64,000 nt of DNA from Caballeronia concitans (GTDB taxonomy: Bacteria; Pseudomonadota; Gammaproteobacteria; Burkholderiales; Burkholderiaceae), in assembly GCF_001544615.1 (NCBI RefSeq), contig NZ_FCNV02000015.1:40108-104107 (forward strand). The letters are read 5' to 3'. Below, in pieces: positions 37,898-47,705 of this stretch; within the stretch, counting starts at the first letter, position 1; every line of letters starts with the position of its first letter. A model generated the notes under the pieces. The model was not told where the DNA came from, made no database searches, and saw nothing but the letters and a program-made list of their open reading frames with translations. The translations under genes and the position numbers were made by a program.

Positions 37898-38979
37898 GTT
37901 TGCTCGGACGCGAAGTGTTCTGGCCGCCGGCGGACGAACTCACGGAAGTCGCCGAGCGAATCCGCGCGCGACTCGGCGAGTGGCCTGCGGCAGCGACGCG
38001 CTGGCGCATCTGCCTGACGCCGCCCGAGTCCCCGGCCGCGCAGGATTTGATCGTGTTCACGGATGCGCATGACGTCGATGTCGAAGCGCTCGAACGCGGC
38101 GGCGCGGCGGTCCTCGAAGCGCACGGCGATCGCGTGACGCTGACGCGCGGCGGCGACCGTTTCGTGCTGGAAGGCGAGCGGTCCGACGACTGGCTGGCCG
38201 CGCTCGCCGCGTTTCTCGACTGCAACTTCGAGCCGCACGACGCGCTCGTGCTGGCGCTCGCCTGGCGCACCGGCGACGACGCCAGGGACGACGCATGGCC
38301 CGTCGATTTCGCGACGTTCCCGCGTGTCGGCGACCTGCCGCCCGCGCCGGAGCCGGGCTTTCCATCGTGCCCGGACAAGCTGGGGCTGTATCCCGTGCTG
38401 CCGAGCGGCGAATGGATCGAGCGCGTGCTCGACCTGGGCGTCGTCACCGCGCAGTTGCGCCGCAAGAGCAACGACGCCGATGACCTCCAGCGCGAGATCG
38501 AGCGGTCGGTGGCGGCGGGGCGTCGGCATGCGGCGCAGCTTTTCATCAACGATCACTGGCGCGCGGCGATCGCGGCGGGCGCTTACGGCGTGCATCTCGG
38601 CCAGGAAGACGTGCAGACCGCCGATCTGAACGCGATCGCGCGCGCCGGCCTGCGCCTCGGCCTCTCGACGCACGGCTACTACGAAATGCTGCGCGCGCTG
38701 CATTTCGGCGCGAGCTACCTCGCGCTCGGCGCGGTCTTCCCGACGACCACCAAAGTCATGCCGACGAAGCCGCAAGGACTCGCGCGCCTTCGCCGCTACG
38801 TGCAGTTGCTCGCTGGCCGCGTGCCGCTCGTCGCGATCGGCGGAATCGACGGTAACGTGATCGGCGACGTGCTCGCGACCGGCGTCGGCAGCGCGGCGGT
38901 CGTGCGCGCGGTGACGGAAGCGCCGGACACGGCTGCGGCGGTTTCGTCGCTGCAACAGAAGTTTGCACGTCAATGCTGA
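37894..38979 (+). CDS. thiE: Thiamine-phosphate synthase ThiE with a long N-terminal extension
   Basis: A 361-residue protein. The C-terminal 200 residues (about 160-355) are ordinary ThiE, joining hydroxymethylpyrimidine pyrophosphate and thiazole phosphate: LGLYPVLPS, FINDHWR, GVHLGQEDV, LGLSTHGY, GAVFPTTTK and AIGGIDG are present. The first 155 residues are extra compared with E. coli ThiE (211 residues). They contain LAFLDCNFEPHDALVLALAW, which loosely recalls a decayed ThiD-like or cofactor domain, but no active-site motif. There is no thiC or thiD in the window. The ATG overlaps the thiG stop. Confidence 0.9.
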   Translation: MSLLGREVFWPPADELTEVAERIRARLGEWPAAATRWRICLTPPESPAAQDLIVFTDAHDVDVEALERGGAAVLEAHGDRVTLTRGGDRFVLEGERSDDWLAALAAFLDCNFEPHDALVLALAWRTGDDARDDAWPVDFATFPRVGDLPPAPEPGFPSCPDKLGLYPVLPSGEWIERVLDLGVVTAQLRRKSNDADDLQREIERSVAAGRRHAAQLFINDHWRAAIAAGAYGVHLGQEDVQTADLNAIARAGLRLGLSTHGYYEMLRALHFGASYLALGAVFPTTTKVMPTKPQGLARLRRYVQLLAGRVPLVAIGGIDGNVIGDVLATGVGSAAVVRAVTEAPDTAAAVSSLQQKFARQC

Positions 38980-39038
38980 CAGTTCCGAAAAATCAAGACC
39001 TCGCAGGATAGGGCGAAGCACCGATTGCACGCAGGCCC

Positions 39039-39044
39039 TATAAT
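39039..39044 (+). promoter_or_regulatory. Candidate -10 element for the mla operon
   Basis: A consensus TATAAT lies in the 98-base gap between thiE and mlaF, 33 bases before the mlaF start. No good -35 is seen at standard spacing, so this is weak. Confidence 0.35.
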
Positions 39045-39077
39045 GCGGCGTTTTGCGTCAACGGAATTTGTTACCCA

Positions 39078-39893
39078 GTGCCAGCCTCTTCAGAGACTCT
39101 GTTAGAGCTACGTGACGTCGACTTCGGTTACGGCGACCGGCTCGTGCTGTCGAACCTGAACATGCGATTCCCGCGTGGGCAGGTGGTCGCGGTCATGGGC
39201 GGCTCCGGCTGCGGAAAGACCACGACGCTGCGGCTGGTCGGCGGTCTCGTCAAGGCGAATCGTGGCCAGGTGCTTTACGGCGGCCAGGACGTCGGCGCGC
39301 AAACGCGTGAAGGTCTTTACGCGCTTCGCCGCAAGATGGGCATGCTGTTCCAGTTCGGCGCGCTCTTCACCGACCAGACGGTGTTCGAGAACGTCGCGTT
39401 TCCGCTGCGCGAGCACACCGATCTGCCGGAAGAACTCATCCGCGATCTCGTGCTGATGAAGCTCAACGCGGTCGGCTTGCGCGGCGCGCGCGACCTCGCG
39501 CCGTCCGAGATCTCGGGCGGCATGGCGCGGCGCGTGGCGCTTGCCCGCGCCATCGCGCTCGATCCCGAACTCATGATGTACGACGAGCCGTTCGCCGGCC
39601 TCGATCCCATCTCGCTCGGCATCACCGCGAAGCTGATCCGCACGATCAACGACGCCCTCGGCGCGACCTCCATCCTCGTCACGCACGACGTGCCCGAATC
39701 GTTCGCCATCGCGGATTACGTGTACTTCATCGCCAATGGCGGCATTCACGCCGAAGGCACGCCCGCGCAACTGCGCGCGTCGCAGGACCCCACGGTGCGC
39801 CAGTTCATCGACGGCACGCCGGACGGCCCGTTCAAGTTCCACTACGCGAGCCAGCCGCTCGCGGCGGATTTCGGCATCGGAGGCAAGGCATGA
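39078..39893 (+). CDS. mlaF: Phospholipid-trafficking ABC ATPase MlaF
   Basis: A 271-residue ATPase of the MlaFEDB complex that moves phospholipids between inner membrane and periplasmic MlaC. Walker A GGSGCGKTT is at 41-49; the signature is the Mla-type SGGMARRVALARA, with Walker B LMMYDEPFAGLDP and an H-loop in LVTHD. The start is GTG at 39078. It overlaps mlaE by 4 bases. Confidence 0.95.
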   Translation: MPASSETLLELRDVDFGYGDRLVLSNLNMRFPRGQVVAVMGGSGCGKTTTLRLVGGLVKANRGQVLYGGQDVGAQTREGLYALRRKMGMLFQFGALFTDQTVFENVAFPLREHTDLPEELIRDLVLMKLNAVGLRGARDLAPSEISGGMARRVALARAIALDPELMMYDEPFAGLDPISLGITAKLIRTINDALGATSILVTHDVPESFAIADYVYFIANGGIHAEGTPAQLRASQDPTVRQFIDGTPDGPFKFHYASQPLAADFGIGGKA

Positions 39894-40657
39894 TCAGCGC
39901 AATCGGACGCTGGGTGCTCGACGGCTTCGGCACCGCCGGCTACGCCACGCGCATGCTCGTGCGCCTCGTCCTCGAATTCTTCCCGCTGCTGCGCCGTCCG
40001 CGCCTTGTCACGAAGCAGATCCACTTCGTCGGCAATTATTCGCTTGTCATCATCGCGGTGTCGGGCTTGTTCGTCGGCTTCGTGCTCGGGCTGCAGGGCT
40101 ATTACACGCTGAATCGCTACGGTTCCGAGCAGGCGCTCGGGCTGCTCGTCGCGCTCTCGCTCGTGCGCGAACTCGGGCCGGTCGTCACCGCGCTGCTGTT
40201 CGCGGGGCGCGCGGGCACGTCGCTGACGGCGGAAATCGGCCTGATGAAGGCCGGCGAGCAACTCACGGCGATGGAAATGATGGCCGTCGATCCCATGAAG
40301 GTGGTCGTCGCGCCGCGCATGTGGGCGGGCATCATCGCCATGCCGGTGCTCGCGGCCATTTTCAGCGCGGTGGGCGTGATCGGCGGCTATGTGGTCGGCG
40401 TGTTGCTGATCGGCGTGGACCCGGGCGCGTTCTGGTCGCAGATGCAGGGCGGCGTGGACGTCTGGCGCGATGTCGGCAATGGCGTCGTGAAGAGCGTCGT
40501 CTTCGGTTTCGCGGTGACGTTCATCGCGTTGTTCCAGGGCTACGAAGCCCGGCCGACGCCTGAAGGCGTCTCGCGTGCGACGACCAAGACGGTCGTGTAT
40601 GCGTCGCTGGCGGTGCTCGGCCTCGATTTCCTGCTGACCGCCTTGATGTTCAGCTGA
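39890..40657 (+). CDS. mlaE: Phospholipid-trafficking permease MlaE
   Basis: A 255-residue MlaE-family permease with an N-terminal interfacial helix, about five membrane helices and the conserved block VRELGPVVTALLFAGRAG (residues about 88-105) followed by ELGLM-like EIGLMKAGEQL. It is coupled to mlaF by an ATGA overlap. Confidence 0.96.
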   Translation: MISAIGRWVLDGFGTAGYATRMLVRLVLEFFPLLRRPRLVTKQIHFVGNYSLVIIAVSGLFVGFVLGLQGYYTLNRYGSEQALGLLVALSLVRELGPVVTALLFAGRAGTSLTAEIGLMKAGEQLTAMEMMAVDPMKVVVAPRMWAGIIAMPVLAAIFSAVGVIGGYVVGVLLIGVDPGAFWSQMQGGVDVWRDVGNGVVKSVVFGFAVTFIALFQGYEARPTPEGVSRATTKTVVYASLAVLGLDFLLTALMFS

Positions 40658-40738
40658 TGGCCACGGCGCGGACGTGGGCGTTGTGAAGGGTACATACCGT
40701 CACACGCGCTCCGCGACAAGATTCTCTTTGGAAAGACG

Positions 40739-41335
40739 ATGAAAAAGACTGCTCTCGACTTTTGGGTCGGCCTCTTCGTGGTGCTCGGTTTCGTGGCGCT
40801 GCTGTTTCTCGCGCTGAAGGCCGGCAACATGAGTTCCCTGTCGTTCCAGCAAACCTATGCGGTTCGGCTCAAGTTCGACAACATCGGCGGACTCAAGCCG
40901 CGCGCGCCAGTGAAGAGCGCGGGCGTGACGGTCGGGCGCGTCGGTTCGATCGGCTTCGATGAGCACACGTACCAGGCGGTCGTGACCATCGATATCGACA
41001 AGCAGTATCAGTTTCCGAAAGATTCGTCCGCGAAAATCCTGACCTCCGGCCTGCTCGGCGAGCAGTACATCGGTCTGGAGCCGGGCGGTGACGATCAGAT
41101 GCTGAAGAACGGCGACACGCTCACGATGACGCAATCGGCAGTCGTGCTCGAAAACCTGATCGGTCAGTTCCTCTACAACAAGGCGGCGGATTCGGGCGCA
41201 TCGAAGGCGGCGACGCCGGCTGCGCCCGCACCCGCGTTCCCCGGGGCCGCCAGCGCGATGGGCGTGGCGCCCGAACCGGCGCCGGCTGCATCGGCGGCGA
41301 GTGCGGCAAGCGCGGCATCAGGCGCCGCGCAATAA
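40739..41335 (+). CDS. mlaD: MCE-domain lipid-binding protein MlaD
   Basis: A 198-residue membrane-anchored protein. One N-terminal membrane helix (about 7-27) precedes an MCE domain (about 38-115, VRLKFDNIGGLKPRAPVKSAGV and LLGEQYIGLEPGG). The MCE domains hexamerise into the periplasmic ring on MlaE. The last 45 residues are Ala/Pro/Ser low-complexity (AAPAPAFPGAAS, AASAASAASG). Its stop codon overlaps the ribosome-binding site of mlaA. Confidence 0.94.
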   Translation: MKKTALDFWVGLFVVLGFVALLFLALKAGNMSSLSFQQTYAVRLKFDNIGGLKPRAPVKSAGVTVGRVGSIGFDEHTYQAVVTIDIDKQYQFPKDSSAKILTSGLLGEQYIGLEPGGDDQMLKNGDTLTMTQSAVVLENLIGQFLYNKAADSGASKAATPAAPAPAFPGAASAMGVAPEPAPAASAASAASAASGAAQ

Positions 41336-41345
41336 GGAGAATCGT

Positions 41346-42347
41346 ATGTACGCGATGGGGCTGCGGCGCGTGCTGGTATCGGCGGCGGTGGTGACGCTCG
41401 CCGGTTGCGCGACGGTTACGACGCCGACCAAAGGCGATCCGTTCGAAAGCTACAACCGGACGATGTTCACGATCAACGACAAGGTCGATCAGGTCGCGTT
41501 GAAGCCGGTCGCGAAGGCATACGTGTGGGCGGTTCCGGAGCCGGTGCGCAACAGCGTCACGAACTTCTTCTCGAATATCGGCGACGTCTACATCGCGGCG
41601 AACAATCTGCTGCAACTGAAGATCGCGGATGGCGTGTCGGACATCATGCGCGTCACGATCAACACGCTCTTCGGCGTCGGCGGCCTGTTCGACGTCGCGA
41701 CCGTCGCGAAGCTGCCGAAGCACGCGGGCGACTTCGGCCTGACGCTCGGCCACTACGGTGTGCCGCCGGGGCCGTATGTCGTGTTGCCGCTACTCGGCCC
41801 GAGCACGGTGCGCGACACGAGCGGGCTCGTCGTCGATTATTTCGGCAATCCGCTGAGCTACGTGAGCCCGGATTCGGTGAGCTGGGCGCTCTACGGCGTG
41901 AATCTCGTCAACGTGCGGGCGAATCTGCTCGGTGCGACAGACGTGCTCGCCGACGCCGCGCTCGACAAGTATTCCTTCGTGCGCAACGCCTATCTTCAGC
42001 GGCGTCAGTATCTGATCGGCGAAGGCCGCGATACCGGCACCGAGGCTGCGCCGAACTACGACGAAGCGCCGCTGCCGACATATGCCGAACCCGAAGGCGC
42101 GACTGGAACGACGGGCGCGGTGGGCGCAGCGGGCGCCGTCGGTGCATCGGCGACGGCGGTTCCGCCTGCGGCGGCATCGGCTGCGTCGGGGGCCGAGGCT
42201 GCTGAAGCGGCATCGGGCGTGGCTCCTGCTTCGGGAACTGCCGTGGCGCCGAATGCGGCCAGTTCCACGGGCAACGCGACGGTGCCGGGCAATCAGTACG
42301 TCCCGCCGCGCGCCCCGCCGGGCTTCCCTTCGTTCCGCTTGCGTTGA
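41346..42347 (+). CDS. mlaA: Outer-membrane lipoprotein MlaA (VacJ) with low-complexity tail
   Basis: A 333-residue lipoprotein that extracts misplaced phospholipids from the outer leaflet. The signal peptide ends with lipobox LAGC. The MlaA body (about 25-225) shows DPFESYNRTMFTINDKVD, FFSNIGDVYIAANNLLQ, GHYGVPPGPYVVLPLLGP and DTSGLVVDYF. From about residue 230 to 333 the protein is Ala/Gly/Thr/Ser-rich with little charge, which E. coli MlaA (251 residues) lacks. AAGGAG (41334-41339) selects the ATG at 41346. Its location inside the mla operon, between mlaD and mlaC, is common in Burkholderiales. Confidence 0.94.
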   Translation: MYAMGLRRVLVSAAVVTLAGCATVTTPTKGDPFESYNRTMFTINDKVDQVALKPVAKAYVWAVPEPVRNSVTNFFSNIGDVYIAANNLLQLKIADGVSDIMRVTINTLFGVGGLFDVATVAKLPKHAGDFGLTLGHYGVPPGPYVVLPLLGPSTVRDTSGLVVDYFGNPLSYVSPDSVSWALYGVNLVNVRANLLGATDVLADAALDKYSFVRNAYLQRRQYLIGEGRDTGTEAAPNYDEAPLPTYAEPEGATGTTGAVGAAGAVGASATAVPPAAASAASGAEAAEAASGVAPASGTAVAPNAASSTGNATVPGNQYVPPRAPPGFPSFRLR

Positions 42348-42471
42348 GCGCGCTTGCGCTAACACCCGGTAACATAACTGACAGCATTTTTTACAGCTTG
42401 GGCGGTGTGCTCGCTGAACTCCGGTCCGGTGAGCGCAATCCAACTCAAGCCACTTTCTTGCAGGAATTGCG

Positions 42472-43104
42472 ATGAAAAAATTCTTTTTGCTTCCCTTGTT
42501 TGCCCTGTTCATGGCGTTCTGCGGCGCGGCCTCCGCGCAAACTGTCGATTCGAACTCGCCTGACGCCATGATCAAGACGGTCACGCAGCAGGTGCTCGAT
42601 CAGATCAAGTCCGACCCGCAGCTTCAGTCGGGCAACGTGCAGCGCATCACCGAACTCGTCAATCAAAAGATTCTGCCGTACACGGACTTCACGCGCACCA
42701 CGCGTCTCGTGATGGGGCGCAACTGGAATACGGCGACGCCGGAACAGCAAAAGCAGATCGTCGAGCAATTCAAGATGCTGCTGATCCGCACGTACTCGGG
42801 CGCGTTGAGCCAGGTTCGCAACCAGACGGTTCAGTACAAGCCGTTCCGTGCATCGCCGGAAGATACGGACGTCGTGGTCCGCTCGGTCGTGATGAACAAC
42901 GGCTCGCCGGTCGAACTCGACTATCGCCTGTACAAGACGCCGCAAGGCTGGCGCGTGTATGACATCAACGTGCTCGGCGCGTGGCTCATTCAGGCGTATC
43001 AGCAGCAGTTCAGCGAGCAGATTTCGCAACACGGCGTCAGCGGTCTGCTCGACTTCCTGACGCAGCGTAACCAGCAACTCGCGAGCGGCAAGGCTTCGTC
43101 GTGA
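42472..43104 (+). CDS. mlaC: Periplasmic phospholipid carrier MlaC
   Basis: A 210-residue secreted protein with a signal peptide ending ASAQT. It has the MlaC/Ttg2D fold: FTRTTRLVMGRNWNTATPEQQ, VVVRSVVMNNGSPVELDYRL and WRVYDINVLGAWLI. It ferries phospholipids between MlaA and MlaFEDB. It lies 124 bases after mlaA; no promoter is obvious in that gap. It overlaps mlaB by 4 bases. Confidence 0.95.
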   Translation: MKKFFLLPLFALFMAFCGAASAQTVDSNSPDAMIKTVTQQVLDQIKSDPQLQSGNVQRITELVNQKILPYTDFTRTTRLVMGRNWNTATPEQQKQIVEQFKMLLIRTYSGALSQVRNQTVQYKPFRASPEDTDVVVRSVVMNNGSPVELDYRLYKTPQGWRVYDINVLGAWLIQAYQQQFSEQISQHGVSGLLDFLTQRNQQLASGKASS

Positions 43105-43388
43105 GTTCAGTCGCCACCGGCGGCCGCTTTCAAACGGCCGCGACTCTGACCCACGAGAGCGCGAAGTCCGCGCTCGAAGCGGGTCTTTCGCGCATTACCG
43201 CCGGCGCGACCGAAGTGGACTGCGCCCCGCTGCGCCAGTTCGATTCGTCCGCGCTCGCCGTGCTCCTCGCATGGCAGCGCGCGGCGACCGCACGCGGTGT
43301 CGCGCTCGATATCGTCAACTTTCCTTCCGGGCTCGCCAGTCTTGCGCAAGCCTATGGCGTCGACACGCTGCTCACCTTCCGACATTGA
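43101..43388 (+). CDS. mlaB: STAS-domain protein MlaB
   Basis: A 95-residue STAS-fold protein that binds and activates MlaF. The core CAPLRQFDSSALAVLLAWQRAA has the Asp-Ser-Ser motif of STAS proteins. The start is GTG at 43101, overlapping the mlaC stop. It ends the mla operon. Confidence 0.9.
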   Translation: MSSVATGGRFQTAATLTHESAKSALEAGLSRITAGATEVDCAPLRQFDSSALAVLLAWQRAATARGVALDIVNFPSGLASLAQAYGVDTLLTFRH

Positions 43389-43599
43389 TCCTGTCCTGAC
43401 TTGCTCTCAGGCGCGGCGGCGCGCTCAAGAAGCGTGATCCCGCCGCAAACAGGACGGCTCCGACGTCGGGCCCCACCGCTTTGCCCTATAATCAAACGTT
43501 TTTTCGGGCCCAAACCCGGCCCCATTTCGATCGAGTCCGGGTCCGTCAAGCGACAATCCGCCAATCGAGGCGCGGCCGCACGAGGCGCGTGCACTGTCA
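43389..43599 (+). promoter_or_regulatory. Intergenic region with candidate -10 for the YadGH-type ABC genes
   Basis: 211 bases with no gene. TATAAT at 43487-43492 is a good -10 hexamer; the -35 position is poor. A GC-rich arm pair CGGG/CCCG follows. No T-run terminator for the mla operon is seen. Confidence 0.35.
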
Positions 43600-44526
43600 A
43601 TGTCAGCCATAGAAATCCGAAACGTCAGGAAGCGCTACAAGGACCTCCAGGCGCTCAAAGGCGTGAGCCTCACGGTGGAAGAGGGCGAGTTCTTCGGCCT
43701 GCTCGGCCCCAACGGCGCAGGCAAAACCACGCTGATCAGCATTCTTGCCGGGCTTGCGCGTGCCGACAGCGGCACGATCGCCGTTCGCGGCCACGATGTC
43801 GTCAGCGATTTCCGCGCGGCGCGGCGTGCGCTCGGCGTCGTCCCGCAGGAACTGGTGTTCGACCCGTTCTTCACCGTCCGCGAATCGCTGCGCATCCAGT
43901 CGGGCTATTTTGGCTTGCGCAACAACGACGACTGGATCGACGAAGTCATGGCGAACCTCGATCTCACCGAGAAAGCCGACGTCAACACGCGCGCGCTGTC
44001 GGGCGGGATGAAGCGCCGCGTGCTGGTGGCGCAGGCGCTGGTGCATCGGCCGCCGGTGATCGTGCTGGACGAGCCGACGGCCGGCGTCGATGTCGAGCTT
44101 CGGCAGACGCTGTGGAAATTCATCTCGCGGCTGAATCGCGAAGGCCACACCATCGTGTTGACGACGCATTACCTCGAAGAAGCCGAATCGCTGTGCGACC
44201 GGCTCGCGATGCTCCGCCGCGGCGAAGTCGTCGCGCTCGAGCGCACGAGCACGCTGCTGCAGCGCTTCTCCGGCATGCAGTTGTATCTGCGTTTTTCGAA
44301 CGGCGTGCTGCCTGCGGAACTACGCTCGCTCGAAGTCGATCCGCACGCCGTATCGGGCGCGCAGCATTTGCTGCGTCTGTCGACGTACGACGAAGTCGAG
44401 CCGATTCTCGCGAAATGCCGCGCGGCCGGCTGCACGTTCGACGAAATCGAAGTGCGTAAAGCCGACCTCGAGGATGTATTCATGCAGGTCATGAAGGAAC
44501 CGGAAGTCGTCGAGGGCCTGTCATGA
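43600..44526 (+). CDS. ABC-2 type transporter ATP-binding protein (YadG-like)
   Basis: A 308-residue ATPase with Walker A GPNGAGKTT at 36-44, signature LSGGMKRRVLVAQAL, Walker B VIVLDEPTAGVD and H-loop TTHYLEEAE. The C-terminal 80 residues, ending in DLEDVFMQVMKEPEV, are typical of drug- or polysaccharide-type ABC-2 ATPases. It overlaps the permease gene by 4 bases. The substrate is unknown; YadGH of E. coli is the closest named pair. Confidence 0.92.
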   Translation: MSAIEIRNVRKRYKDLQALKGVSLTVEEGEFFGLLGPNGAGKTTLISILAGLARADSGTIAVRGHDVVSDFRAARRALGVVPQELVFDPFFTVRESLRIQSGYFGLRNNDDWIDEVMANLDLTEKADVNTRALSGGMKRRVLVAQALVHRPPVIVLDEPTAGVDVELRQTLWKFISRLNREGHTIVLTTHYLEEAESLCDRLAMLRRGEVVALERTSTLLQRFSGMQLYLRFSNGVLPAELRSLEVDPHAVSGAQHLLRLSTYDEVEPILAKCRAAGCTFDEIEVRKADLEDVFMQVMKEPEVVEGLS

Positions 44527-45278
44527 GCGGCTTTCAGACGTTGTTCTACAAGGAGTTGCTGCGCTTCTGGAAAGTGTCGTTCCAGACGGTGCTCGCGCCC
44601 ATCGTGACCGCGCTGCTCTATCTCACCATCTTCGGTCACGCGCTATCGGGACATGTGCAGGTGTATCCGGGCGTCGGCTATACGAGCTTCCTCGTGCCCG
44701 GCCTCGTGATGATGAGCGTGCTGCAGAACGCGTTCGCGAACAGTTCGTCGTCGCTGATCCAGTCGAAGATCACCGGCAATCTCGTGTTCGTGCTGCTGCC
44801 GCCCATCGCGCATTGGGAGATGTTCTTCGCCTACGTGCTGGCGTCGGTCGTGCGCGGGCTGTGCGTGGGCTTCGGCGTGTTCATCGTGACGATATGGTTC
44901 ATCCCGATGTCTTTCGCCGCGCCGCTCTACATCATTGCGTTCGCGATGCTCGGTTCGGCGATTCTCGGCACGCTAGGCCTGATCGCCGGCATCTGGGCCG
45001 ACAAGTTCGATCAGCTCGCCGCGTTCCAGAACTTCCTGATCATGCCGCTCACGTTTCTCTCGGGCGTGTTCTATTCGACCCATACGCTGCCGCCCGTGTG
45101 GCGCGCGGTGTCGCATCTGAACCCGTTCTTTTACATGATCGACGGCTTTCGCTACGGCTTCTTCGGCCTCTCGGATGTCAATCCGCTGGTGAGCCTCGGC
45201 ATCGTCGGCGGTTTTCTGGCCGTGCTCGCGCTGATCGCCGTGCGTTTGCTCGCAAGCGGCTACAAGCTGCGTCACTAA
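44523..45278 (+). CDS. ABC-2 type permease (YadH-like)
   Basis: A 251-residue permease with six hydrophobic segments. It carries the ABC-2 block GLIAGIWADKFDQLAAFQNF and PLTFLSGVFYSTHTLPPVW, a well-conserved signature of this exporter group. It is coupled to the ATPase gene. The bolA gene follows 20 bases later. Confidence 0.92.
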   Translation: MSGFQTLFYKELLRFWKVSFQTVLAPIVTALLYLTIFGHALSGHVQVYPGVGYTSFLVPGLVMMSVLQNAFANSSSSLIQSKITGNLVFVLLPPIAHWEMFFAYVLASVVRGLCVGFGVFIVTIWFIPMSFAAPLYIIAFAMLGSAILGTLGLIAGIWADKFDQLAAFQNFLIMPLTFLSGVFYSTHTLPPVWRAVSHLNPFFYMIDGFRYGFFGLSDVNPLVSLGIVGGFLAVLALIAVRLLASGYKLRH

Positions 45279-45298
45279 CTCATCTCAAGGACACTTTC

Positions 45299-45538
45299 AT
45301 GTTGCCGACCCCGGAGCAAGTGAAGGACTACATCGCTGGCGGCTTGCAGTGCCAGCACCTGGAAGTGGAAGGCGACGGTCAGCACTTTTTCGCGACCATC
45401 GTGAGCGATGCGTTCGTCGGCAAGCGGCTGATCGCGCGTCATCAACTGGTCTATGCGGCGCTCGGCGAGCGCATGCGCGAGGAGATTCATGCGCTCAGCA
45501 TGAAGACGCTCACGCCCGACGAATGGAAATCGGCCTGA
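45299..45538 (+). CDS. ibaG: BolA-family protein IbaG/YrbA type
   Basis: A 79-residue BolA-like protein with the conserved DGQHFFATIVSDAF and RHQLVYAALG segments and no invariant cysteine of BolA proper. Family members work with monothiol glutaredoxins in iron-sulfur handling and affect envelope stress. Its place just before murA is conserved in proteobacteria. AAGGA (45287-45291) precedes the ATG. Confidence 0.9.
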   Translation: MLPTPEQVKDYIAGGLQCQHLEVEGDGQHFFATIVSDAFVGKRLIARHQLVYAALGERMREEIHALSMKTLTPDEWKSA

Positions 45539-45701
45539 ATCCATCCGGCGAAGCCAGAACAGGTCACGGCATCTCTAGGCAACACATCAGCAACACCGCA
45601 ACACCCGGCATCACCGGCAGGAAACAGTGCGAATCATTCAAGATAACCGCGGCGCCGAATCGGGCTCCGCAGCAGGACGCTCGGTCGAAGGACACGCAAC
45701 C

Positions 45702-46969
<1,268 letters not shown>

Positions 46970-46973
<4 letters not shown>

Positions 46974-47662
46974 GCTCGTTGCCGCAGACGTCATCGTCCA
47001 TCGCGGCGAGCGCGCCGCTCACGCTCGCCTTGTCGAAAGGGCGTATCTTCGAGGAAACCGTGCCGCTGCTCGCCGCAGCCGGCGTGCAGGTGGCCGAAGA
47101 TCCGGAAAGCTCGCGCAAGCTGATTCTTCCGACGACCAATCCGAACCTGCGCGTGATCATCGTGCGCGCGACGGACGTGCCGACTTACGTCGAGTACGGC
47201 GCGGCGGACTTCGGCGTGGCGGGCAAGGACGTGCTGATCGAACACGGCGGCAGCGGGCTGTATCAGCCGATCGATCTGGACATTGCGCGCTGCCGGATGT
47301 CGGTGGCGGTGAAGGCGGGCTTCGATTACGCGAACGCGGTGCGGCAGGGCGCGCGTCTGCGCGTCGCGACGAAATACACCGAGACGGCGCGCGAGCACTT
47401 CGCGGCCAAGGGCGTGCACGTCGATCTGATCAAGCTGTACGGTTCGATGGAACTCGCGCCGCTCGTCGGCCTCGCGGATGCGATCGTCGATCTGGTCAGC
47501 TCGGGCGGCACGCTGCGGGCGAACAATCTGGTCGAGGTCGAAGAGATCATGCAGATTTCGTCGCGTCTCGTCGTGAATCAGGCGGCGCTGAAGCTGAAGC
47601 GCGCGGCGCTCAAGCCGTATCTCGACGCGTTCGAGCGCGCCTCGGCAGGAACGAACAACTAG
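46970..47662 (+). CDS. hisG: ATP phosphoribosyltransferase HisG, short form
   Basis: A 230-residue catalytic subunit for the first step of histidine synthesis (ATP plus PRPP). Motifs: [22 protein letters not shown], and the PRPP loop [14 protein letters not shown]. It lacks the about 80-residue C-terminal regulatory domain of long HisG, so by family rules it needs HisZ, which is not in this window. It overlaps murA by 4 bases. Confidence 0.95.
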
Positions 47663-47705
47663 GGCGGCCGCATCGCGCGGCGCGCCACAGCAAACGGAAA
47701 CCAGC

